NCBI RefSeq assembly: GCF_003073045.1
Contig: NC_037598.1
Span: 24,675,822-24,739,821 of the forward strand
DNA length: 64,000 bases
Origin: Pomacea canaliculata
Lineage: Eukaryota > Mollusca > Gastropoda > Architaenioglossa > Ampullariidae
Direction of reading: 5' to 3'
Shown: piece after piece, positions 1-14,000 of the stretch
Position numbering within the stretch: the first letter of the stretch is position 1
Layout of the letters: each line of letters starts with the position of its first letter
Notes under the pieces: model-generated
The model's input: the letters and a program-made list of their open reading frames with translations, nothing else
The model's database searches: none
What the model was told of the DNA's origin: nothing
Program-made: the position numbers and the translations under genes

Positions 1-3000
1 CCCAGCAACAGCTGAAGCCACAAACAAACCCATCAAACTATTTAAGGCCTGGTTTAATGATGGTCTTTTTCTGACCCCACACGGCAATAAGCGAGGTTGT
101 TGAAATACACAGGTGTAATAAATGTCATAGAGACACAATCACAAAGGCTCTTCAGATGTTGGGGATGGTGTGCACGGACCTTGTCAGTCCTGATCGCAAA
201 ATTGACGGGAACTGGGGCCGGCAATTTCCTCCGGGAACAAACCTTGTTGGACTTCTTCTCTGTGCAGTTTGTTTTTCATCTTGCACGTCCCACGAAAGAT
301 AATCGGTGACCAACGAAAAAGATGTTAATATTGCTTCTGTGTGTGTGTGTTGCTTGAGTATGCTTATTGGGACGAAGTGTCCACCGAACAAAATTTGAAT
401 GATCTAAGGTTATTTGTTTACGAATGATGTCGAATGATTACCTTCCAATAAATATTAATACTCAGAACAGATTTTAATTGCTGACATGAGTTTTTCATTC
501 CTCTCAAGTTAAATTTGGCTTATGATTATGTTTACGATTTTGAGTTTTGATATTTTTTCCCGTCTATTTCTCACCATTTTCTCCCCACTTCTAACAGATC
601 ACTAGCTCTCTGTCATATCAGATTTTAACTACAAATATAGTACGTGAAAGATGGTTGGAATATAAATTTCATGTAAAGTTGTTGAGACTACAAACATCAT
701 GCCAGTTTATGAGTCTTTAAGTACAAAGTCAGTCTGGTGAGACTCCCCAACCCATCCACCTTACAGCGCATGAAAATGGTGATTCAAAGATCATGGTGTG
801 GAGGGCTGAAATAACCAATTAAACTTGATGTACCTGCTGAACAAATTTGCATCCGATGATCCCAGTAGTGCAGTAGTCAGCTTAAATAAAAAATCAGGTT
901 TTTACGGGAATCGACTCCCGCTATGGTCTGAATAGCGCACCACGCATGTCAGGACGAGGACGGAGCATGGATGATATTAATTTTCAGGTCCATACGAGGC
1001 GAGGACGTTTAGAGAATCAGCATGGAGACACGGTTTGTTGCAGGAAACTCTAGGAATGATAAAATACTATTTGGAGCCAACCAAGACGGAGAAATATAAG
1101 AACCTTCTCTTTGTATCGTCTTTAGCTAACGAGAATAGTCTCGCCTTACGTCCTTCTCCTCATACTTCTTTCTGTCACATATTCCTTTGATGACAAGGAA
1201 ACTATCAAGCACTTTGCAAGGTACTAAAGTATATTTAATGACCAAATTCCTTTTATCATTCATTCCCTTTGGTGTATATACTGTCCAAGTCTGGACTGAG
1301 AAGTGGGCAAGAGACGAGAGATTTTCTACTCCTTCCTTTCTTGAGTGGTCAACACGACCTGCGTTGTGCGGTTAATGTATTACTTCTACTTGCCAATAAG
1401 TGTTTCTACCCAGCTCTGCTTTGGCCTCCCTTCAAGATTCCAGAGAGGATGCTGTTAGTGTCGTGCCGGGTCACGTGGCGGAAGTAGACAAGCTCACACA
1501 CTTTCACTTATCAGCCCACGTGGTCTCTCTCATCTGCTTCTCCCGACCTCCTGCGTTTGTCAGATATCAGAGAGATAAGTTGGGATGCCATTAGTTTTCT
1601 TTTTTCTAGCTCACACACACAGAGGGGCACCTACAACCCATTAATAACTTTTTTCGTCTGTGGCGGAGGTGAATAGGATAATAGATGTCTGATAAGAGTA
1701 TAAACAAATTTAAATATCCTGTCGTCTGCTGGTAGAAGCCATAGAGACAGCGACCATGTCATCCTTGTAAGACCCGGAATATGGAGGGTCAACCCTCTCC
1801 TACCTCCCATCATTCCTTCAGGACAGTTATTCTCCGGGAAAGAGAAATCGTTATTCACCATTCTACATTATCTCCCCACAAAAACATGAACAGACCTTTA
1901 GGCTCGTGCAGATAAAGGAAGACATGTCTTGAAAGAAAGGAAAATCCATGGTTTTTCTTCCTTCAAGTAGCCCTGGATTTTCGTTTCTTTATGTTCACAA
2001 CAATCATTGTTACATTAATCGATCTCGGAAATTAATGCGAGCTTTAAACTGAAAAACACAATGGACATTAACATATATACGGTGTATTCTGAAGGAAAGA
2101 GCAAAGGAAAGTTTTATAATAATTTCGTCACACTAGGTATGCATGAAGCTAAAGAAACACAGAAACACATCCTACACTGGTCTTGACTCTCAGTTCCAGC
2201 TACTGGAAGTAACACGAGCCAAGATTTCATTCTGTGCTTGATTTTTATTGCTGATAACAAAGGACCAAAAAAATAAAAGTTTTCTCTCACGTGCACAGAA
2301 CAACTTCAGCACGTGCACGCAATATTCCTCCTTGTTCTCTCGCTCTCTCCAGCACGCGCGCGCAAGAAAACAAAGCTCCACTGAAATCCTGAGTGTCAGA
2401 GAATATCTCGTTAAACAGAATCTTTCCTTCGTGACAAACATTTACCACAATGCCAAGCCGATCTTTTGTTTGCAGTAGAACGGGAGGAGACATGAAGAGC
2501 GTGGCAAGTAAACCCAACGACCTGAATACTGGGATTGCTAAGTGCCAGCGCCGTCTGTTGGTGGGAGGGAACATTGCAGGCAAGGACCAGGAGGCGGAAC
2601 TAAGGGAGTCTGAGGAACTGTCAGATGACGGAGCACACTCTTGAGAGTCTGTCCACGCCTGCTTGTTTCAAGACATACTCGGTGGCAGACACATAAATCT
2701 TCTACACACATTAGTGTGGCAGTGTGTATGTGTGTGTGTGTGTGTGCGCGCGCTGGCATCAGTATGCGTTTGAATGTGTCTGTACAGTGTTCAGTTCTGA
2801 TGTTAGTAATGAACATATGCTGGTCCTCATGTGCCTCCATCTTTGTATTGAAATTACTTTGGATCTGAGAATGAATTGGAAATTTCCGTGTTGACTGTTC
2901 TCGAAGGCCAAAGAAATGTTGGAGTTTGGTGGTTGGGTGGGTAGGCGGGTGGGAGAACCGGTTGGCCGACAATTCTTTGTGATGGACGGCCTCCTGCAGT

Positions 3001-3780
3001 TCCACTAATTAAAAACCAAGTCCCAGCAAGCACAGAGACAGTGATAGTTCTCTAACATGCCTTGTAGAATAGTGTTTGATAATTTCATCCTGCGTCGTAG
3101 GATAGTCGCGGACAGTCGTCTAGCGAGCCTAGCCAGATAGCGCATCCTCACGTGACCAAACCACGTGATCTGTGACGAGGACTGGCGCCTAGAGGCCGCT
3201 CACGATGTCTAACTTGTTCTCTCTTCAATTTACAAGATAAACAAAAGAAAAAAAGGAAGACAAGAAGAGTAGAAAGTCATTCAAGGGGAATAACTGAAGT
3301 ACCATCATCATGATGAAGGCTGCAAGATGGCGGACTGAAATCGAGTTTTAAAAGACAGAACACAAGTCATGATGGTGGAATGCCCAGCAGGACGACAGCC
3401 AAACATTTCCAGCTGCTGTTAGCATCGTCTGACTGGTTTGGGCAATCTTCATCTGTCACTCCAGCCTCTTGCGCATGAGTTGCCTCCCGTTGGGACAGAA
3501 GCCCGCCAGCCATTACCAGTCCTTCAAGCCCAAGGTGTAAACCCGCCTCTTCATCAAAAGATGAGAAATTATTTTTAGTCCCTGAACTCGATCTCGTTAG
3601 GCTTATGTTAAATCAAAACAAAATTGCAATAAATTTGCAGTTTCCTCGACTGTTTCTTGTCAGAGCTGGCAAAATAAGATAGCAACGGATCCCCTCCAAC
3701 TTTCCCCATCCAGTCATCCTGTTCCCAAAGCTCAATATTTTGTCATCAGATTCCAGTCTGTAAATTACAAATAACAAGAA
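1..3780. other. Gene-free stretch, left edge
   Basis: I see no supportable gene on either strand. Open frames are short, lack recognisable domains and overlap in several frames. Present are a TG microsatellite near 2.73 kb, a G-rich run at 2928-2953 with several GGG blocks, and AT-rich filler. A motif near 900-950 resembles the 3' part of a tRNA-like repeat (AGTCGATTCCC on the minus strand) but is too weak to annotate as a SINE. Confidence 0.5.
2722..2752. repeat. (TG)n microsatellite
   Basis: A run of TG dinucleotides ends in a short CG-rich alternation. It produces a spurious Cys/Val-rich open frame. Confidence 0.9.
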
Positions 3781-3879
3781 ATTTAATGACAATTGCAGGA
3801 AACTTGAGAGGAAGAAAGATTCAATAGGAAATCGTGAAACGCAGGCGGCGTTGTCAAAGCAATTGTACGAAACCTGATA

Positions 3880-4160
3880 CTTATTGTGTCTCGTGCAATC
3901 TTACTCCCTGGATACTGAGAGAATCGAATGCCAGGGTTTCGTTTTGGAGCTTCGAGAAGACAGCATAGAGTTCTGCGCTGCACATGTTAGATGATCCTAA
4001 TTTAAAAAAACACAGTAAAGAAATTTGCAGAACTGAAAATATAAAAAAACGCGAAAGAAAAAAAAATACCTTGCAGTCATTAATGAATTCAATTGAACAT
4101 CACAAGCGCAATGGCTGGAGGGAAAGAGAATAAAAAGACAGATTAAAAAGAGAAAACAAG
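3880..4160. repeat. Dispersed repeat, copy 1
   Basis: This stretch aligns by eye with 4755-5000. Both contain a TCCC-GATA start, a shared CTG-GCTGCA segment followed by GATGAT-CC, then an AAAGAAAT-TGCAGA-TGAAAAT block and a purine-rich A/GA tail. Two diverged copies lie about 870 bp apart in the same orientation. The family is unknown to me; the A-rich tail would fit a short retroposon, which is inference. Confidence 0.5.
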
Positions 4161-4233
4161 AGTGAGAGGAAATTAGTCTCTAAGGTGCAATGGACACTCA
4201 TACATTTTTGAAAACTAAAAAAAACTCATCGAA

Positions 4234-4602
4234 AGGAAAAAGCAAACCAGCGTCTGCTTCTTCAACTGAGCAAATGCAGCAAAGATCAGCCAGTGGTATC
4301 ATTCATCATAAGAACTGATTTAAAGAATTTCCATATTGATGAAAGACTCGCCTACAGCCCTAATATGGCTGCTGAAGGGAAGAATTATTTCATTAACTGC
4401 AGGAGTAGAGTATCAGGGTATTCGAATCTTTTCGCTGTCAGCACCCGGGATGACTCTACCTCCTCATCCAGTAGATCACGGTGTTGGGGTCGGTTGGTGA
4501 TTTACGCTGAGAAAAACATTGTGCCCGAGGCGAGATCTGAACCCAGATGATCCAATCTTCACTGTATTGGAGAGAGCGCTAATAACTGCATCCCAGACCA
4601 CC
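4234..4602 (-). mobile_element. tRNA-derived SINE-like element
   Basis: On the minus strand the region has a tRNA-like head. A degenerate A-box-like stretch near 4580-4602 is followed about 50 nt later by a B box, GGGTTCAGATC (4533-4543). This is the spacing of an RNA polymerase III internal promoter. The part at 4234-4330 aligns with 6745-6840, which supports a dispersed family. The body is diverged and the boundaries are approximate. A functional tRNA is unlikely because no consistent cloverleaf can be drawn. Confidence 0.5.
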
Positions 4603-4754
4603 ACAAGGGAATCGCAGGACAAACCTACTTCACCTTAATAATACTTACTGAAAGCACTCACATTATTACTCAAATTATTACTCTTAAGTACTCGTGTGAT
4701 AAAACATAAGCGGGGACATCAAAGCAGCCAGAAGAAATCTGAGTTTTCTTGAGC

Positions 4755-5010
4755 TCTGTGTGTAATCACATTTCCCGGATATTAATGGATCCGCATGGCA
4801 GGATTTCTCCGTCCAACAGACAGCCTCAAGAACTGTGCTGCAGATGATTCCAGTTTTAGAAAGGAAGACAGAAAGAAATCTGCAGATTTGAAAATCCAGA
4901 TGTGGTAAAAAAGACTAAATTAATGGAAAAAAGAAAGAAAAAATGGATGGGAGGGAGAAAAGAAAGAAAAATAAAAAAGAAAGGTTTGAAAATAGTAAAA
5001 ACGAAAGAGA
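4755..5010. repeat. Dispersed repeat, copy 2
   Basis: This is the second copy of the repeat described at 3880-4160, in the same orientation and with the same order of blocks. It leads into a purine-rich tail and the AG microsatellite that follows. Confidence 0.45.
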
Positions 5011-5014
5011 GAGA

Positions 5015-5015
<1 letters not shown>

Positions 5016-5060
<45 letters not shown>
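5016..5060. repeat. (AG)n microsatellite
   Basis: An almost pure AG dinucleotide run at the end of a purine-rich tail. It explains the Ser/Leu-rich open frames on the opposite strand. Confidence 0.9.
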
Positions 5061-5062
<2 letters not shown>

Positions 5063-6181
5063 AGATCGAGAAAAGGACAGAAATATTATCAATAAATGAT
5101 AATATGCGCAAGCAGACTTAATGTATGGACAGTCAATCAACAATCATCCCTCAATCATACAATCTTCTAAAAAGGATTTTGCTAAAACTGAAGCTTTATT
5201 CCCTTGCTTCCCAAGTTCTTTCCCCTTTCACCGCATCGAGACATTAGTGAGACATGATGCAGGTTGTGCTGAAAAAAGCGGGTGGAACTTCAGTCTGGAA
5301 TTTGCAGAAATATTTTGTGTGTGAAGCTGTTCTGTTTAAAGGGTTAGTAGGGTGAGTTTTCTTCAACTGACAGAGCTGAGTCTGACCCACATCCTCCACA
5401 TCAGAGGGAAGAGTACCCCGAGTTCCCCTGATGCATTACCCTCGAAATAAGAGGTCAAAGCTATGCCATCATCAAAATTTGGCAAAATAGCATTTTGCAC
5501 TGAGCTCGACATTTTCAATTGGAAAAAAATACCCTCATAATTCTTTGAGCCAAAACCTAGGGAGACGACATTCTGTATCTTTGTCCCGAAAGTGATCAGT
5601 GCTGTCCTCTGGTGGCAAGAAAGTGTAAATCTGAGATCACCCAGAGGTCTTCGAACCAGGCTTGTTACAAAGCTACTAGAGCTCCTCTTTGACACGACCC
5701 CTGCTTTATTACCTCAAGTCCATAGGTACACACAAAGAATTTGAGACAAAGAAATCCTCTGGGACACAAAGAAATGCTCTTTACAAAAATAAATCAAGAA
5801 AAGAAAACAATCAGGCGCTGGGGGCTGTTAAAGTGAGAGCCATTTTCGCGATGAAGGTCACTCAGTGTCTAATAAATGTTGAAGGCTGAGGGCTGGCATC
5901 CTGGCAAAGTTAACCTTCGTCAGACGGACCAGACATCGTGGGCACAGACAACACCGGAGGAGACCTCAATGTCATGACCAGAATGATGCAGAGGCAAAAT
6001 GGAGACGAGGAGGGCAGAAATCAAAATGTTCACAACACTAAGCATGTAGGTACCTCACACAGTTGAAATATTATAGGATTGGTAGTTAGTCATCCCTGAT
6101 GTCTACACAACAGGTCTTCCTTTAAACATGTGGTGTAAAATATGACATTTTCTTGAGAGAGAAAATCCAAGAAAACAGATT

Positions 6182-6198
6182 CACACACACACACACAC
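6182..6198. repeat. (CA)n microsatellite
   Basis: A short CA dinucleotide run. Confidence 0.85.
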
Positions 6199-6744
6199 GC
6201 TCATGCTCACAAAGAGAGAAAGAGAAGGGATAACAAGAGATCAGATGACCCCTGACAATATCAACGAGACTGTGGTTAAGAATAATGTAAATGAGGCCAT
6301 GGTGGACAGAAGATTTCGACAAGTCATCCTTATCAAGACTCCGCAGGGAAGAAAAATATTCAGAACGGACGATAACAAGAAAATGAAAATATTCTGCGAC
6401 GCACTTCGTGGGTGGGTTTTGAAAACATGAGGGAAAGAAGGAGAGAGAAAAATTCATGGAACATTCAGAGAGGAAAAACATTCATTTGGCATCAAAGAGA
6501 GAAAGAGTGATAAAAAGAGAGAACATTCAGTGAAAGGACATTAAGAAAGAAGAAAGAGAGAGAGAGAGAATATTGAATCAGTTTGCTTAACAAAGCGATG
6601 ACTGGAGAGACAGAGAAAGAAGAAATAAAAGAGAGAGAATGGTAAAAGGGAGAAACATATGAGCAAATTATGTTACACTTCTGCATGGCAATAGGCCAAA
6701 GTGGCAGCCATCAATATTTTGCCAATTCAGAAAATATACTCGAA

Positions 6745-6995
6745 AGAGAAAAGCCAAGCAACGTCTGCTACTGCAACTGCGCACGTGCATCACGGATCAG
6801 CCAATGCTATCATTCGTCATCATAACAACTGTATTAAAATCCCTCCTGTCTTCAAACTTTGTCAGCGCCAGACTCGCTCACAGCCCTGAGAGAAGAATTT
6901 ATTCATCGACACATTGGAAAGATCGCACCCGGGATTTGAACTCTCGCTGTCAGCACCGACAAGCTCACACCTCGCACTGCAGCGTAACCCATGAC
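6745..6995 (-). mobile_element. tRNA-derived SINE-like element
   Basis: On the minus strand there is a tRNA-like head with a B box, AGTTCAAATCCC (6931-6942), and an upstream A-box-like stretch around 6975-6990. The part at 6745-6840 aligns with 4234-4330, sharing the GATCAGCCA and TATCATTC blocks. The same segment thus occurs twice in 2.5 kb. The ends are approximate. Confidence 0.5.
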
Positions 6996-7659
6996 AACCA
7001 TTTCCTTCGCTTTAATTAAAACTCTGAAGGACTTCTGTACTCCCAAAAATTTATGATCTTAAATTTGATCATTAAAAGAAAAAATATTAAGTATAAAATT
7101 ATATAATCCTAGTTCTCTCTGTTGATACCTTTAAAGCATCACTGAATTTTACTGCGCTGCATCCATTGAGTACATGTTTATATACCGAATATAAAGTAAA
7201 GTAAACAAGTAAACAAACAAAAATAAAGACCTAGAAATTAGAAATACCAAACCATAAAATATCATAATTAAAGCTTAATACTTTAGAGTGTGTTGGGACA
7301 TGTCTTGCACAAAGAAAATAGTTTCGATATAAGTGTCCAGGACGAAGTTAAATGTGTTTGTGGTTGTAAGTGTTTGTGTTTGTGGTTGCAGGGAGGGACG
7401 AACACTTTCAATAGAAAGGGCGGACAAACACATGAACAGACAGTCCCTAGAAACAAGTCCCCGGTGTATTCCAATTGTTTTTGCTGTGTGTGAAGCGGTT
7501 TAGAAAGCTTCGTATCAATCAAAACACTCGCAAAGCACAGTTAAAGCCCATCTGTCAAATGGAAACACAGACACAGCGAAAAGAACTCAGACCCTGAGGG
7601 AAAAGTCTGAGATTTCACAGCTCAGCAGGAGATGCCCAGAACACTACGCACTTAGAACA

Positions 7660-7800
7660 CAAACACAAACAAACAAACAAACAAACAAACAAACAAACAA
7701 ACAAACAAACAAACAAACAAACAAACAAACAAGCAAGTAAACAAACAAACAAACAAACGAACGAACGAACAAACGAACCAACCAACCAACCAACAAAACC
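7660..7800. repeat. (AAAC)n microsatellite with variants
   Basis: A long tetranucleotide array, mostly AAAC, grading into AACG and AACC units at the right end. The Cys/Leu/Phe-rich open frame on the minus strand is an artefact of this array. Confidence 0.95.
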
Positions 7801-8030
7801 AAACAGAAATCCGTTTAATATCTTTATGGCGAAGCATACCAGCCACAGTTGCCTGTTTCACAGGATACCCCGGGTAGCATGTTAAATACTCGCTAGCAAC
7901 ACATCAATCGCTTCACTGGACACCAAGGAACGCTTTTATAATTCCAGAGCTCGACGAGATCAGTAGTGCTTCTGTATCGACATTTTATAGGCCAGATAAT
8001 TAGCCACAAGTCCTCCTCAATCTCTCCACT

Positions 8031-8073
8031 CACACACACACACGCTCTCTCTCTCTCTCACACACACACACGC
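8031..8073. repeat. Compound CA/CT microsatellite
   Basis: CA, CT and CA runs follow one another. Confidence 0.85.
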
Positions 8074-11000
8074 TCAATCTAAAGAACATTCTCGGCCAGA
8101 AATGTAAAGCGACTCCACAGCTATTGCAGTAGCCACATCAAAGAAATGGTTTTCAAAAGAAAGCACAAACGCTTTTAAAGACAGGACAGGCAAGATGGAT
8201 GGAAGCATGAGAAGTGAACGAGAGGTCGAGAGTAAAGCGCCCCCTAGGGGAAGGGTGGCAGAGAAACAAGTCCGGCTACCATCGATTTCCAGTGAAAGAT
8301 GCCCGAGTTTTTAAACACACTGCACTTTCAAAATATTTACTGTAGGTCGGCAGTGAAAATGAGGTCGTAAAAGCTTGGACAGACCTTGGCTTTGTCATGG
8401 ATCCTCGTCAGGCCTCGAGCCCGGCTAGTCCAGTCTGAAGTAAAAAATAAAGCACTTTGCTGCGACCATGAAATTTGAGCTTTAAGTGGACAATAAATTC
8501 TTCCACGAATATACAAAGAGCAGGATGGTCTGCTATCACTGTCGCTTTATGTAGATCATGGCGCCCACCAGCTTTGGCAGGGAAAGGAATCTCGGTACGT
8601 CCACCCACATCGAGGTTCTTAGTGAGAAGACAAGAAGATTCGTTAGACGAGTGAATAAATTTCTTTGATATGGCGTACACAGTTTATGGCGATTATGCCT
8701 TTATGCTTTTTGCTGGCTCTGTATGCCATTCTGCAGCCTGCTTTTCACTTCTGTACATCCTCCTCCATCCTCCAGCGGTCATACGCTTTGCCGACATCCT
8801 TTGTCACAGATTTATTTCCCTTGCATACCTCAATGTCTTGGCACGAGTCTATACACCTACTGGAAGCCTGGAAAACACCCATTATTATCTCTCAACCACA
8901 AATGGGTTCATTACATTACCTGTAATCTGTTTCCCGTTCAAAGCATTCTGTGGAAGATAACGCTTCTGAGACAAGTTTCTGCTGTTTTTAAAACGATATT
9001 TTTAGTGGCGAGAAATGTTTGAGGATAAAGTGCCTATCTGAAAACTCCAACAAATTTAAATTGCGTGAAAAGAGATTGGTGTTCGTGAGAGATACTGGAC
9101 CACTCCCAGCTAATCACCAATCTTTCTTGTCGAGGGCCGTGGAGCAGCGCGCGCTACAAACTCTTGTCAAACACACGCCATGATGCGTTTCCATCCAGCG
9201 TCCATCTTATCGAGCGTTCGTCAGATTCTGATGCACGTGAATACAACTTCCGCAAGAGGTGATTAGCAGAAGGTAGCAGGTTTGAAAATATCACACCTGG
9301 TGGTATTGACAGAACATCGTCAGCAGCAGAAACAAAGATCACAAGAAGAACATTAATGCCTTCCTTCATCTACCTTAACATCCTGATACATTTCTACCCT
9401 GACCTCTTTCTTTCTCTTCCCCTACATTCTCTGGTTCCATTTTTTCCCCTAAACAGAAGGAAATCGCGTTTAAGTGAAAGCACTTTTCCTTCCAAAACTC
9501 AACAACAACAAAATCCTTTCAAGGGATTACATTTGTACACAGACAAGAAAACAGGTTGTAAGATGATCCTAGATGACTGCAGCAACTGGGACTGAAGAAA
9601 CATCGATAAGCAGACGATGAGGCTGTAAAAAGACAAGAGTCCTGTCAGGTGTAATATTTTACTTCTCCCAGAGCAACAACATCAGATTTAATACTGCTGC
9701 AACCACCCATATGTATTTATGATTAACTTTGAGCCTTCCATCCCAAATTGGATTTCCAAAACCCTAGAGACTTGAACAGCAATTTATGGCAGCCCACGAT
9801 GAGCTGTAGCAGAAAATAAAATAAAAATAAAAATAAAGCAGGATGGAGTTTCTGAATCTTGAAATACGGTACTAATTGAATTTTTTCTCGTGTTGTGCAA
9901 TGTCCAGCCTGGAACCATGCGGTTCTACAAGTTAGTGCATGGAAAAAACAATGTACGGGAGAAAGAGTCACAGAGTGACAAAGAGGAATGACAGAAATCT
10001 TGTTGGAGTATATTTATGACAATCCTTTATAGAATTCAAACAGTACTAGAAATATTTCATGTAGCAAGCTGGCCGTCTGTTTGTAATTAAGTACACATGA
10101 AGACAGATTACAGATCATGGCGAGTGGCATACACATGTAGACAATACACAGCCGCCCAGTGAAACCATAACAACAACTGACAATAATCCAGAACTTACAA
10201 TTCACCCATACCACTACCGAGATTAAACAATCCTCCATTCATGGCAGGCGTAAAGCGGGGTCAGGGGAGGAGTTCATGAAATGTGAGCCGATACCCGTGG
10301 ATGGAATGGGAAGATCAAGGAAAATCTGTCTCCATAGTTACAAGGGGCTGTCTTGACCCCCTGAGATAGGTTTTATGTTACTTTACCTTAGAAATGATTT
10401 GCTACTGGTTTTAACTGTTACCCCAGTGGTAAGGGATCGTTCGCGAAGTCTGGACACCGCCTGATGAGTACAGAGATAAGCTACTTTATTTACCCGGGAC
10501 AATGACTAACCCTCGCTCCCTGCAAACACCTCAGGTCAGGTATCTCTGGGGATAGAGCCAGCGCCTGACCCCTGGACTCAGTCATTTCATATCATCACAA
10601 AGAACACAGCAGCATCACAGGCACCAGACTCCAAATATTTAGTTTGCTGAATTGTCTTATGTAATCATTTGCTGTACGGATGTGCAGAGGTGGACAACTG
10701 TATATCCCATCCCTTCTCTCATCTATTTTAACAGACTGTTGACTCATCTGGATCACGTGATCACGAAATTGCCCAGCGCTGGCACGAGAGACTAAACACA
10801 TTCGTTCTTATCTTCGCAAAACAGCTGAGTGTTGATAGAATTCTCATAGGAAAACAAAAAACGAAAAAAATCGTTCAACGCATTTATTTCTTGATCCATT
10901 TCGCTAATTGCGAAATAAGGGTCGAGATCGATTGACCTATAAACGCGCGTTCTCCCTGCCCCCTAATCAGAAATCTCGAGGGTAAGATCCACCCTACTTC

Positions 11001-14000
11001 CGTGGAGGAGACTGTCATATCTGCTACAGCTCCATCAGGTTTACGCATGACATGACCCCTGACCTTTCAGGACCGCATCTCACATCAATTCTGGAACCCA
11101 CTTATAGCTCGTGACCCCAGAACCTCTGTCATGCGTTGTTAAATGGACAAATATAGACGATATAGGCTATAAAAAAATCCCTTTACAAAGTTTAATCCAG
11201 ACCAGTGGAAGCTTGATCGGATATCCAGACCAGCATTTCAAAGAGGATGGACAAAGCTTTAAAATAAATGAGGACCAGCGTTAGCAGTAGTCTGCCAACC
11301 ACCATGAAAGCAAGGACTACCATGATTTGATAGAGACAACTATCGATGTAAAAGAGCCCTGGGTGGTGATACAGGAATTGTTTTAATTAAACAAAGGGAT
11401 TTTTCAAATTGATTACTTGTAAAGCAGGTTGTGCGTTTCGCTCTGCTTGTTTTAAGAACAATCGTCTCATGCTCACATTACACACCGAAGGACAAACATT
11501 ATCACCAGCAAACCAACATCAAAGTCAAAACAAAAGTGCAGGAAACTGATTCTCTCAGTTCTGTCCAGTCATTCATCTCTCGGTGTTTGAAAGCCCAAGC
11601 CACCACCGCCTCAGGGGAAGGCTGCCAGATGGTGAATATGTTCTGTTAAATTCTCTCCCCTTGCGAGATCCCAGTCGATCAGCATTGTCTGCCCAGGAGT
11701 TCAGTTCCTTCCACACGTTCGTTAAACAAGGGGAGACAAGCAGGCTTGCGTTAAGCCGTTGCCCAGAGACTGGCAAACGCGTCGTCTTCATCAATTACTC
11801 GCCCCTGTCCAAGACCATGGGTCCCTCCCAGCTGCCCCGCCTCCAGTGCACGAGTTCGCTTAATGGGGTTCATCGGACAAAGCCCTCTACCCCGTCTTAG
11901 ATCACGTTTAGCAAATGGCACCAGCCTCCTGGATTTGAAACAGCTCTCTCCCTTTGAAATAATTCATTCCCCTTGACGGTCTCTTTTGATGAATGTCTGT
12001 CACCACCCATCCACCCACCCTGCAATCACAGAGCGAACCTTCTCGAACCTTCAGGACTGACCTACTTCAGCTCAAGAGGAGCCATGTCTTTGATTGTTTG
12101 CGTACAGCCGAGGTCATAGGCTAGACAGTCTTGCAAGGGTTGCCGGTACTTCTAGGGTTTCTGGACTGCCTGAAGGGTTTCTGTCCTGAAGTTGATGTCT
12201 CTGCCGAGGGAGACATAACACAGACACAGAGGGCTTGTCTGACACGTGGACAGACAGTTTAAAGTCAAACAGTGTAACCTTTGGCTCAAACATTTCACAC
12301 ACCAACGGTGCCAGACACTCATCGGTCTGACAACCAGCTACATTTAGTCTACCATCGACTGAACTAATGACTACCCACACGAAGTTTCTTGTTAGGGTTC
12401 TGCATTTATTATTACTATTTCTTCATGCCGACAGAAGTGTGATGACAGCCACGCCGCCATGTCTTTACCATCATCGAGACAGACGAGAGCTGAAATCTTC
12501 GCTTCTGAACGGCGCGCGGCTTTCTTCCAGAGATGTTCTGGAACATTCCCATAAGACTCCGACTAAAGATTTGGATTGATTTTTTAAAAAGTTGTTTAAT
12601 GGGTTTTGCCAATCAATGCTTTTTTGTTCTTTTTCACTTCTCCCAACAACCCGTTCTTTATTTCTTTGTAGACAGTTTTGCTCGCTGCCAAGGCGAGAGG
12701 CGGATTTATGAGTGCAAAAAGCTGCATTTAGAGGATAGAGAATCCATTAGCTCACTAAAGTGCACCAACAAGCAGAGATGTGCCTTTTGTGCCTTGTGCA
12801 TCACGGGGAATGACGGAGGGGTAGGGGCAATAGAGGGAGGGAAGAGGAGAGGAAAGGAGTGCTAGCACATCCCCCTACACACACAGACATCCTCTCCAGG
12901 AGACTGAGGACCACTTCCAGTGCGAAATGATCCCACGGGGCTTACTTCACCCGAGAGGTCCCCGGAATGTAGAGATAATTACTCCTCCCTCCACTGCTGA
13001 GCCACTTCACATACTTCGCTGACCTACAATATCAAGTATTAAGAAAAACAAACAAGGAGCCTGCATGCATCTCTTTCACCCAGAGCCCATTAGCTCTTTC
13101 ATCTCTCTTCACTGCATATCTCATTTATCTTGTTCTCATAAGGGAAACCAGAAAGATAAAAACATATTCCAGTCTGGAGGCAGCTTGAGCTTAGGAGTTT
13201 GGGGAACATTATCGTTCAGCCCCTGAAATACTCTTTGATAGAGTGGAATGATCCCAGTCTAGTTATCCACGTGCTGGACACAAAATAATAAAAAAATTGT
13301 TATAAGTAAGCCACGTGACTTTTTCTTCCTTTTTTTTTTCTTCCATTCCTGTTGCTTTTCGACCTAGAACCCATTCCATCTGCATCTTACGAACTCCTTA
13401 AGATCACGCGAGGTAACTCAGTTTTCGAGTAATGTCGCGAGATGGCGCCACGGACTCTGAGCACGAAAAGACAGCAGCTCTCGCCAGTCGCGTGAACTCA
13501 CTTGAACTTCCGTTGATTCTGGAATCTCAGGCCCAAAGAAGGAGCTTGAAGATTCAGCCTTTTAATGTCTGTCATCTGCACGCATCAAAGTGCGACACCA
13601 GGGGGAGAGGAGGACAAGGGGAGAGCATCTCACCATTTGATTGTTCAGTTTTCGTACCTCGCATGTAGTCCACCCCATTGTACCCAGAAAGGCACGTGGA
13701 TGGTAAAAATCAATTCAAATGAAACGGATGCGGGTGGATTGCAGTGCACACAGCGCACTTGGTGAGTGAGATCATCTCGATGGGTGGCACCAGCACCTCA
13801 GGACTAACTGCTGTTTCCGTTCACTAATTGCCTCTTTCCTGCTACACTATACTTTTAGCTGATTTTTTTCTTTTTTCAGGACATGAGTTCGAAACATGGA
13901 TAATTTGATTAGTCTGAAGAAGAAACTGTACAAATTAGGTTCTGAAAACACTTAAGACATAAGTTTTAACGACTATATTATGAAGTATGCAATAGCTAAC

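Noticed and set aside
1460-1500. GSRG-like codons around a GGGTCACGTGGC sequence
   Set aside because: This resembles the ATP-binding turn of USP exon 4, but no spacing to a second Gly-Ser and no CPVLV strand follows.
7652-7861. Cys/Leu/Phe-rich minus-strand frame
   Set aside because: It is a translation of the AAAC microsatellite.
8408-9022. Overlapping frames on both strands suggesting a transposon gene
   Set aside because: No catalytic motif, no terminal repeats and no domain could be recognised.
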